This document shows positions 14,245 to 20,066 of a stretch of 20,066 nucleotides of DNA, one piece after another; positions within the stretch are counted from its first letter, which is position 1, and every line of letters starts with the position of its first letter. The position numbers and the translations under genes are program-made. The stretch spans positions 1-20,066 of the forward strand of contig JAIRXT010000080.1 of the NCBI GenBank assembly GCA_031268125.1, in the 5' to 3' direction. Source of the DNA: Treponema sp. Its GTDB lineage: Bacteria; Spirochaetota; Spirochaetia; Treponematales; Breznakiellaceae. Below the pieces are notes generated by a model. That model was not told the origin of the DNA and made no database searches. It worked only from the letters and a program-made list of their open reading frames with translations.

Positions 14245-15434
14245 AGTCCCCGGCCGTAAAGTCTCCTGCTGCGGGGCCGCCTGCCGCTCCCGCCGGGACA
14301 TTCACCCGGCGGCTGCTCCGCTGGCTTTCGGAAGACCGTACCAGCCCCGTGGTTCTTCCCCTCTTTGCTATCCTGCTTACCCTGATCACCGCGTCTATTC
14401 TGCTCCTTATCCTGGGAAAGAACCCCCTTGCCGCCTTTGCCGCCTTCCTGCGGGGGAGCGGTTTTATGATGAAGACCGCCTACGCCGGGGGCCAGAACAT
14501 GCTTACCGACTTCCTCTCCTTCCTGGGGATTCTGGCCCCCATGCTCCTGGCCGCCCTAGCGGTGATCGTGGCCCTAAAGGCGGGGATGTTTAACATCGGC
14601 ATAGCGGGGCAGATGCTTGCCGCCGCCTTTATCGCCACGGCGCTGGTTGGTTACAGCAAGCTGCCCGCCGTTTTGGCCCGGCCCCTGGTAATCCTTATCG
14701 GCCTTGGGGCGGGGGCGATTCTGGGGGCCCTGGTGGGTTTCCTTAAGTACCGCTTCAACATCCACGAAGTGGTTTCCACCATCATGTTCAACTACATTGC
14801 CAGCTATGTAACGGGTTTTTTTATCAACACCTACTATGTGGATATCATGTCCCGTTCATCCCGAAGCTGCAGCCCCGCGTCCCGGCTTACGATTACCGGC
14901 CTCCAGTGGGGCAGCCTGCGGCCCACCCTTCCCCTGGGAATACTTATCGCCCTGGCGGCGGTCTTTATTGTGCGCTTTGTGCTTAACCGCACCACCTTTG
15001 GCTATGAGCTTAAGGCCGTGGGGTTGAACCGGAACGCCAGCATGTACGCGGGGATTCGGGAGGGCCGCAGTATCGTCCTTTCCATGCTTGTCTCCGGGGC
15101 CCTGGCGGGGCTTGCGGGTGTGTGTTACTACTTGGGCTACTACAACAACATTCTTCCCAAGACCCTGGCAAGCCTGGGCTACGATGCCATTGCCGTGTCC
15201 CTGCTGGGGAACCTTTCCCCCGTGGCGGCCATTTTTGCCTCCGTGCTGGTTACTATATTCCAGAAGGGCTCGGTTTACATGAGTTCCACGATAAAAGCGC
15301 CCCAGGAACTTGCCCTGGTCATCACGGGGATACTACTCCTCTTTAGCGCCTGTACCGCCTGGATTCGCTACCGCGCCAGGCTGGAACTGGAAAAGCAGAA
15401 GATACCCCGGGCCGAAGACGAGGAGCGTACCTGA
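14241..15434 (+). CDS. Nucleoside ABC transporter permease 1 (BPD_transp_2)
   Basis: A membrane subunit of 397 residues in the LivHM/RbsC-like permease family. An extended, Pro/Ala-rich cytoplasmic N-terminus (about 35 residues) precedes the first helix. The conserved segments LGKNPLAAFAAFLRGS, ALKAGMFNIGIAGQMLAAAF, FNIHEVVSTIMFNYIA and TFGYELKAVGLNRNASMYAGI match YufP-type nucleoside permeases. The GTG start (14241-14243) overlaps the ATPase stop TGA, and the stop overlaps the next start by one base, giving a fully coupled operon. In this family, the permease with FNIGIAGQ pairs with one like the next gene. The C-terminus is basic and charged. Confidence 0.93.
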   Translation: MKSPAVKSPAAGPPAAPAGTFTRRLLRWLSEDRTSPVVLPLFAILLTLITASILLLILGKNPLAAFAAFLRGSGFMMKTAYAGGQNMLTDFLSFLGILAPMLLAALAVIVALKAGMFNIGIAGQMLAAAFIATALVGYSKLPAVLARPLVILIGLGAGAILGALVGFLKYRFNIHEVVSTIMFNYIASYVTGFFINTYYVDIMSRSSRSCSPASRLTITGLQWGSLRPTLPLGILIALAAVFIVRFVLNRTTFGYELKAVGLNRNASMYAGIREGRSIVLSMLVSGALAGLAGVCYYLGYYNNILPKTLASLGYDAIAVSLLGNLSPVAAIFASVLVTIFQKGSVYMSSTIKAPQELALVITGILLLFSACTAWIRYRARLELEKQKIPRAEDEERT

Positions 15435-16393
15435 TGGATACCATATTGATCGACGGTCTTTCCTTTGCCACGCCCCTGTTAATCATGGCTATCGGCGGGA
15501 TCTACTGCGAACGGAGCGGGATTACCATGCTGGCCCTGGAAGGGCTCCAGGGTTTTGGAGCCTTTACCGGTTCCGCGGCGGTGGCGCTGCTGGTGATGCG
15601 CCTGGGCGCCGGTTCCCCGGCGTTGATCTACATCGCTATGTTTTTTTCTATGGCAGGGGGCCTGGCCTTCTCCCTTATCCACGCCGCCCTTTGTGTCAAA
15701 TTCCGGGCCCAGCAGGTAATCTCCGGGGTGGTGGTCAACACCCTGGCCCTGGCCCTTACCACCTTCCTGACCAGCGTAATCAACAATGTGATCACCGGAG
15801 AAGCCTCCAACAAATTCCAGATAGGCGTATCCCCCCGTTTTACCGTCCCCGGCCTCTCCCGGATTCCCCTGTTGGGGGGCCTGTTCAAGAACATGTATCC
15901 CTTTGAACTGGTTATCTTTGCGGCGGCCTTTGTGTTCTGGTACATCCTCTACAGAACCCGTTACGGCCTGCGGCTGCGGGCCTGCGGGGAAAATCCCGCC
16001 AGCCTTGACGCCGCCGGGGGGGATGTGGTGAAAACACGGCTTACGGCGGTGATGATCTGCGGGGCCCTTTCGGGGCTGGGGGGCATCTTCCTGGCCTATT
16101 CAATCTCCGCCCAGTTTTCCCCCAGCATCTACATGGGCTACGGCTACCTTTCCATAGCCGCCCTTATCTTCGGCAACTGGAAAATCCTCCCTACCTTCGC
16201 CGTATGCCTCTTCTTCGGCCTGGCAAAGTCCTCCGGCTACCAGCTTACCCTGTTCCTGGGCATGCCCAGTAATTACTCGGACCTTCTGATGGTGCTGCCC
16301 TATGTTCTTACCCTACTGCTCCTTGTCTTTTTCTCCAAGCACAACCACCCGCCCCGGGCCCTGGGGGAATTTTTCGACAAGGGCAAACGTTAA
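15434..16393 (+). CDS. Nucleoside ABC transporter permease 2 (BPD_transp_2)
   Basis: Second membrane subunit, 319 residues and about eight to ten hydrophobic segments. The N-terminal LIDGLSFATPLLIMAIGGIYCERSG and EGLQGFGAF are typical of YufQ-type permeases. So are CVKFRAQQVISGVVVNTLALALT, YGLRLRACGENPASLDAAG and GALSGLGGIFLAY. GAGGAG lies about 9 nt before ATG 15434, which shares one base with the preceding TGA. It forms the heterodimeric channel with the upstream permease and should work with the fused ATPase. It ends the operon; a 41-bp gap separates it from the convergent small membrane protein gene, and no obvious U-tailed terminator is seen there. Confidence 0.93.
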   Translation: MDTILIDGLSFATPLLIMAIGGIYCERSGITMLALEGLQGFGAFTGSAAVALLVMRLGAGSPALIYIAMFFSMAGGLAFSLIHAALCVKFRAQQVISGVVVNTLALALTTFLTSVINNVITGEASNKFQIGVSPRFTVPGLSRIPLLGGLFKNMYPFELVIFAAAFVFWYILYRTRYGLRLRACGENPASLDAAGGDVVKTRLTAVMICGALSGLGGIFLAYSISAQFSPSIYMGYGYLSIAALIFGNWKILPTFAVCLFFGLAKSSGYQLTLFLGMPSNYSDLLMVLPYVLTLLLLVFFSKHNHPPRALGEFFDKGKR

Positions 16394-16434
16394 AGCCCCC
16401 CTGCCCTACCCGGAAACAGCGGCGGCCGGCGGTG

Positions 16435-16920
16435 TTACCGCGTATCCAATCCCTTTGGGGGGCCCAGAATCTCCGCCAGAACAATTGCCCGGCGCAGCAG
16501 GGGGAGGCCGTTCAGCCGGTCCAGAGGCCCGGACTGCGGGGTCTCCCCGTCCGGCTCCGCCGCTTCCGCCCGGTCCGGCACGGCCGGTTCTATCGCGATG
16601 GTAACCGGGGCGAAGGGCTGGGCGAAGGAAGGACCGGGGCTTGCCGGAAAAGCGGGGGACCCCAACGAGGGGGCCGGCATCAACAGGGGCCGGACCTCCT
16701 GGGGAGGAGCTTCATCTTCCTCATCGTCGGGCATGAGCCGGCTCCAGACGTCTTCTTCATCCTGCGGGCTGTCCGTAGAGCGGTTGTCCGGGACCGCCGG
16801 GGCGGCCTCCGACCGGGAAGCCGCGGATTTTTTCACACCCGCAATGATTCTGATAACCACCGAAACAACGATGATAATGGGGATCAGGTTCTCAAAGATT
16901 AAATTCAGCAGGGATCTCAT
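16435..16920 (-). CDS. Small single-pass membrane protein of unknown function, nfeD-floA group
   Basis: I do not recognise a named family. The 161-residue protein has one N-terminal membrane helix (about residues 6-28, LNLIFENLIPIIIVVSVVIR), then a short basic KK. A long Pro/Ala-rich, acidic linker follows (DEEDVW, PDDEEDEAPP), then a C-terminal amphipathic stretch, LNGLPLLRRAIVLAEILGPPKGLD. The tail looks like a docking helix. The start is 12 bp after the floA stop, so it is probably the third gene of the nfeD-floA operon and a partner at the membrane. AAGGA sits just 2 nt before ATG, a short spacing. Overlapping plus-strand frames are GC-rich shadows with no such organisation. Function unknown. 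Confidence 0.75.
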   Translation of the reverse strand: MRSLLNLIFENLIPIIIVVSVVIRIIAGVKKSAASRSEAAPAVPDNRSTDSPQDEEDVWSRLMPDDEEDEAPPQEVRPLLMPAPSLGSPAFPASPGPSFAQPFAPVTIAIEPAVPDRAEAAEPDGETPQSGPLDRLNGLPLLRRAIVLAEILGPPKGLDTR

Positions 16921-16932
16921 ATCCTTGCGGTC

Positions 16933-17925
16933 CTATTCATTTTTTCCCGGCCCGGAACTGCCGATGGAGGAACGCATGTCCGTGTCGGCCTGGATGTTTT
17001 TAAGGCGGTAATAATCCATTACTCCCAGGTGGCCGTTCTTAAAAGCCTCGGCGATTGCCAGGGGAATTTCCGCCTCCGCCAGGACCACCTTGGCCCGGTT
17101 TTCCTGGACCAGGGCAATCATTTCCTGCTCCCGTGCCTGGGCCGCCGCCCGGCGTTTTTCCGCTTCCGCCTGGAAACGCCGCTTGTCCGCCTCCGCCTGG
17201 TCCGCCTGGAGTTTAGCCCCCACGTTGGCCCCCACGTCAATGTCGGCAATATCTATCGAAAGAATCTCAAACGCCGTTCCCGCGTCCAGGCCCTTGCCCA
17301 GCACCCGCTTGGAAATGGTGTCCGGGTTTTCCAGTACCGATTTATACGATTCGGAGGAGCCGATGGTGGTAACGATCCCTTCCCCCACCCGGGCGATGAT
17401 GGTCTCCTCAGTGGCGCCGCCGACCAGCCGCTCAATGTTGGCCCGCACCGTAACCCGGGCTTTTACCTGAAGCTGGATGCCGTCTTTTGCCACCGCGTCG
17501 ATGGTGTGCTTGCCCTTGGAAGCATCCGGGCAATCGATTACCTTGGGGTTGACGCTGGTCCGTACCGCTTCCAGCACGTCCCGGCCCGCCAGGTCTATGG
17601 CCGCGGCCCGCTGGAAAGGCAGTTCGATATTGGCCTTGTTGGCCGCCACCAGCGCCCGGCTTACCTTCATTACATCCCCCCTGGCAAGGAAGTGGGTTTC
17701 CAGCATGTCGCTGGCTACTTCAATCCCCGCCTTGGAAAGCATGATCCGGGAATCCACAATGACCGCGGGGTTCACATGCCGCAGCCACATACCGATAAGC
17801 TTCCCCATTCCCACATAAGCGCCGGAAAGGAAGGACCGGAACCAAAGGCCGAAGAACCGGAAAAAGAGAATAAGAAAACCCAGGGCGATAAGCCCAACGG
17901 CAACCACGATGATCAAATACGGCAT
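16933..17925 (-). CDS. floA: Flotillin-like protein FloA
   Basis: A membrane scaffold protein that organises lipid-ordered microdomains in bacteria. Its 330 residues are close to the length of Bacillus FloA (YqfA). An N-terminal hydrophobic hairpin (about residues 3-35) anchors it. Then come LIGMWLRHVNPAVIVDSRIMLSKAGI, the SPFH-like core with ASKGKHTIDAVAKDGIQLQVKARVTVRANI and VGGATEETIIARVGEGIV, and SIDIADIDVGANVGAKLQ. An Ala/Glu-rich coiled coil follows (residues about 230-285, QADQAEADKRRFQAEAEKRRA). ATG 17923-17925 has AGGAG 7 nt upstream. It follows nfeD with an 88-bp gap holding a large hairpin and precedes an unknown membrane protein. The nfeD-floA order is common in bacteria. Confidence 0.96.
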   Translation of the reverse strand: MPYLIIVVAVGLIALGFLILFFRFFGLWFRSFLSGAYVGMGKLIGMWLRHVNPAVIVDSRIMLSKAGIEVASDMLETHFLARGDVMKVSRALVAANKANIELPFQRAAAIDLAGRDVLEAVRTSVNPKVIDCPDASKGKHTIDAVAKDGIQLQVKARVTVRANIERLVGGATEETIIARVGEGIVTTIGSSESYKSVLENPDTISKRVLGKGLDAGTAFEILSIDIADIDVGANVGAKLQADQAEADKRRFQAEAEKRRAAAQAREQEMIALVQENRAKVVLAEAEIPLAIAEAFKNGHLGVMDYYRLKNIQADTDMRSSIGSSGPGKNE

Positions 17926-17957
17926 AGTACACTCCTATAAAAATGTTGTTATCTGAG

Positions 17958-17988
17958 GCTGTTCCAAAACTTCAGTTTTTGGAACAGC
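17958..17988 (-). repeat. Palindromic intergenic element, copy 2
   Basis: Arms GCTGTTCCAAAA (17958-17969) and TTTTGGAACAGC (17977-17988) make a perfect 12-bp stem with a 7-nt loop. On the minus strand it contains CTGAAGTTT between TGTTC and GAACA, matching the element at 7911-7940. It lies in the nfeD-floA gap, 33 bp before the floA start. No U-tract follows. Confidence 0.6.
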
Positions 17989-18013
17989 TTCCTTAGATTT
18001 AAGGTAGTTCAAA

Positions 18014-19534
18014 CTACACAAGCCGCACCATAACGGTACTGCCCCTTACCTTGATAACCCGTACCCCGCGGCCGCTTTCCACAAACAAGCCTTCCGCCTG
18101 GGCTTCGTAAACTTCCCCGTCAATCTCCACCCTGCCCACGGGGTGCAGGGGAGTGGCGGCGACACCGGTTTTCCCCAGCAGGGACTGGTAGATATTCTGC
18201 CCCCCGGCCCCCTCCTGCGCCGGAATACCGGAAGGGATGGGCCCCCCCGCAGTTCCGGTGATCTGGGTGGTAAGGGTCAGCCGGTTAAAAAGCCGGACCC
18301 GCGGCCCCAGCAGCGCAATGACGGCAATCCCGGTGATGGCGGCGATAAGCGATATAAATACTACCACGGCATTCCTCCCCAAAAGGGTCCACTCCCAGTC
18401 GAAGCGGGGTATTACAAAGTCCTGCATGGACAGGATCAGGGAAAAACCGATAATCATAAAGCCCGAAATTCCCATCAGCCCGAAACCGGGGGTTATGAAG
18501 ATCTCCACCACCAGGAGGCCCAGGCCGATGAGGAACAGGACGATTTCCAGGGAACCCACCCGGCCCAGCATGGCCCCCGACCCAAAGACCGTTACAAAGG
18601 CAAGGATCGCCGTAACCCCAAAAATCCCGAAGCCGGGGCTGTTGATCTCCAGGAAGATCATCACCAGACCCAGGACGATAAGCAGTGCCTGGACCGGGGC
18701 GCTGGTAAGCAGGGAGATAATGCCGTCGGCGGCGCCGGGAGCGCTTTCCACCGCCGGGGATGCCGCTCCGATAGTGATCAGCAGGGCTTCCCGGTCGGCC
18801 GCCAGCCCCCGGACCAGGCCGTAGCGTAACGCCTCCCCGCTGGTAAGGGAGAGGAGCTTCCCCGCGGGGGAGATCACGCCCCGGCGTTCCGGTTTGGGCC
18901 CCCCGCCTCCGGCCTCTTTTTCCATGAGTTCCAGTTCCTGCAGGCTGAGGATGCGAATCTCGTTATCGATTGAAACTTCCCAAAGTTCCACATCGTAGTC
19001 CACCATAGCCTTGGCAATTTCCACGGGGTGATTGTTCCGTTCCGCCAGGGCTGCCATCTGGGACCGCACCGCGGCAACGGTTTTTTCCCCGGTTCCCTCG
19101 GTCTGCCCGTCCGCCCCAACGGTAACCGGCGCTGCCGCCCCCAGGGAGGTTCCGGCGGCCATGTAGATTTCCTGGCAGGCCATAGCAATTAAGGCGCCGG
19201 CGGACCAGCTTACCCCCATGGAACCTTCCCCGCTGTTTACCCAGGCAATGGTTCTGGCGTTCTTTACCGAGGTAATAAACGAGGTAATCTGCAGGGCCGA
19301 ATCTACCCGGCCGCCAAAGGTATCAATTTCGAAAATAAGAAATTCCGCCCCCTGGTCCAGGGCCTTCCGTCCTTCCCGCCGCACAAAGGCTGTAAGGGAA
19401 GGTTCAATATCACCCTGAATAGGGATAATCCAGGCCGTGCCGCCGCGATTCGTTCCGGTTTCCCCGGCCTGGGCAAACAACGGCCCTCCCAGAGTAAGGC
19501 AAAGACACAAAAGGCAAAAATTACGAAACTTCAT
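18014..19534 (-). CDS. NfeD family membrane-bound serine protease
   Basis: A long-form NfeD protein (506 residues) with three parts. A signal peptide (residues 1-22, ending LFAQA) leads into a ClpP-class extracytoplasmic protease domain. The probable nucleophile is Ser111 in SWSAGALIA, and the probable partner Lys175 in EIAKAMV. Several membrane helices follow (about 285-420: LLIVLGLVMIFLEINSPGFG, FLIGLGLLVVEIFITPGFG). The C-terminal OB-fold NfeD domain contains LLGKTGVAATPLHPVGRVEIDG and ends VRVIKVRGSTVMVRLV. Family members work with flotillins or stomatins, and floA is next. ATG 19532-19534 lacks an obvious Shine-Dalgarno. The gene is divergent from the mannosidase gene across 61 bp. Catalytic residues are assigned by motif only. 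Confidence 0.93.
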   Translation of the reverse strand: MKFRNFCLLCLCLTLGGPLFAQAGETGTNRGGTAWIIPIQGDIEPSLTAFVRREGRKALDQGAEFLIFEIDTFGGRVDSALQITSFITSVKNARTIAWVNSGEGSMGVSWSAGALIAMACQEIYMAAGTSLGAAAPVTVGADGQTEGTGEKTVAAVRSQMAALAERNNHPVEIAKAMVDYDVELWEVSIDNEIRILSLQELELMEKEAGGGGPKPERRGVISPAGKLLSLTSGEALRYGLVRGLAADREALLITIGAASPAVESAPGAADGIISLLTSAPVQALLIVLGLVMIFLEINSPGFGIFGVTAILAFVTVFGSGAMLGRVGSLEIVLFLIGLGLLVVEIFITPGFGLMGISGFMIIGFSLILSMQDFVIPRFDWEWTLLGRNAVVVFISLIAAITGIAVIALLGPRVRLFNRLTLTTQITGTAGGPIPSGIPAQEGAGGQNIYQSLLGKTGVAATPLHPVGRVEIDGEVYEAQAEGLFVESGRGVRVIKVRGSTVMVRLV

Positions 19535-19595
19535 AGACAGAGTATACTACAAAACCCGGTCTTTGTATTATAAAAAATACCCAAGGGAGAGAATC
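19535..19595. promoter_or_regulatory. AT-rich divergent intergenic region
   Basis: This 61-bp gap separates the divergent nfeD and mannosidase genes. It contains -10-like boxes on both strands: TATAAT and TATACT read on the minus strand, TATTAT on the plus strand. No convincing -35 partners were found, so exact promoters are uncertain. GGGAG lies about 8 nt before the mannosidase ATG. Confidence 0.4.
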
Positions 19596-20066
19596 ATGTT
19601 CAAAGATTTTATTGTTGAAAAGATTGGCCGGGAGGTATACCGCCTGGCACAGCTCCGGTACCGGAACATCATTCCTGCGGCGGAGCTTCTGGCCACCGAT
19701 GAACCGGAGGATTTTGTCTACCCGGGTTTCGTTAAGCCCGGCACGGCTTCAAGAAAGATGGTTCCGGGGGAGTTCTGGAGCGGCCGGGACCGCTACCTGT
19801 GGCTGCACACGGAATTTGAAGCCCCCCGGGACTGGAAAGGGAAGGACGTGCTGGGGGTCTTCGATTTCGGTCTTACCGGCGGCGGCTATTGTTCGGGCTT
19901 TGAGTCCCTCCTTTTTATTGACGGCCTCCCCTACCAGGGCGTTGACGGCAACCATAAGGAAGTGTTTTTCAAGCCAAAGGCCGGGGCAAAGCAGAGTTTC
20001 GACTTCCGGCTTTGGAGCGGCCTTGAGGGGGGCGGCCCGAAGCACAACATGGACCACCAGATAAAG
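19596..20066 (+). CDS. GH38 alpha-mannosidase, N-terminal fragment
   Basis: ATG 19596 opens a frame that runs off the window end, giving 157 residues without a stop; family members have about 800-1,050. The start MFKDFIVEKIGREVYRLAQLRYR and the segments VPGEFWSGRDRYLWLHTEFEAP, ESLLFIDGLPYQGVDGNHKEV and FDFRLWSGLEGGGP resemble the N-terminal domain of bacterial GH38 alpha-mannosidases. The catalytic barrel lies outside the window. There is no signal peptide, so it should act in the cytoplasm on imported mannosides. A clear GGGAG precedes the start. It is divergent from nfeD and not linked to any transporter here. The family assignment rests on the N-terminal domain only. Confidence 0.8.
   Translation, partial: MFKDFIVEKIGREVYRLAQLRYRNIIPAAELLATDEPEDFVYPGFVKPGTASRKMVPGEFWSGRDRYLWLHTEFEAPRDWKGKDVLGVFDFGLTGGGYCSGFESLLFIDGLPYQGVDGNHKEVFFKPKAGAKQSFDFRLWSGLEGGGPKHNMDHQIK

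Noticed and set aside
16432..17011. Plus-strand frames overlapping the small membrane protein and floA tail
   Set aside because: They lack a Shine-Dalgarno and any domain, and conflict with the minus-strand operon.
18143..18829. A plus-strand 228-codon frame opposite nfeD
   Set aside because: Highly polar Gly/Asp/Gln-rich translation typical of the antisense of hydrophobic membrane-protein codons.
1..20066. CRISPR arrays, tRNA/rRNA genes, transposases, phage genes and riboswitches
   Set aside because: No regular spaced repeats, cloverleaf-like sequences, transposase motifs or conserved aptamer cores were noticed on reading both strands. Without a covariance search small RNAs cannot be fully excluded.

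Overview
The window looks like a fermentative, sugar-using spirochaete, most likely a Treponema of the termite- or animal-gut type. This is inferred from three things. A BMP/PnrA-type nucleoside ABC operon resembles the T. pallidum TmpC/Pnr system. The exported binding proteins carry signal peptides ending in FA followed by a Gly/Lys-rich start. An nfeD-floA pair is present beside several cytoplasmic glycoside hydrolases. No rRNA, tRNA, insertion sequence, CRISPR array or phage gene was seen. Coding density is high and no gene-free stretch exceeds about 210 bp.

Layout: (1) 1-1473, the 3' part of a glycyl-radical enzyme gene. (2) 7745-1552, minus strand: a LacI-type repressor, a family 1 sugar-binding protein, two MalF/MalG-type permeases and a GH31 alpha-glycosidase. 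This is a complete sugar uptake and hydrolysis cassette except for its ATPase, which is probably a shared MsmX/MsmK-type subunit encoded elsewhere. The repressor has a good promoter with a CG-centred operator just downstream, and the lacI/binding-protein gap is full of dyads. (3) 7994-10069, plus strand: purine nucleoside phosphorylase, a DUF985 cupin and a KduD-like dehydrogenase, translationally packed. (4) 11412-10066, minus strand: a signal-less GH5 glycosidase whose stop codon overlaps the dehydrogenase stop. (5) 11539-16393, plus strand: a nucleoside ABC transporter (BMP protein, fused double ATPase, two permeases). (6) 19534-16435, minus strand: NfeD protease, FloA flotillin and a small unknown single-pass membrane protein. 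(7) 19596 to the end, plus strand: the start of a GH38 alpha-mannosidase.

How the parts may work together: nucleosides taken up by (5) would be phosphorolysed by the phosphorylase in (3). Oligosaccharides taken up by (2) would be cleaved in the cytoplasm by GH31, with GH5 and GH38 acting on other glycans, and would feed fermentation. The NfeD/FloA group is a membrane-organising module. The GH31 cassette and the GH5 gene look visibly more AT-rich than the nucleoside and NfeD blocks, which hints at a different origin.

I do not see a clearly new multi-gene system. The items most worth a second look are the glycyl-radical enzyme with a non-canonical Cys motif, a palindromic element present twice, the dyad-rich lacI/binding-protein gap, and the small membrane protein after floA.
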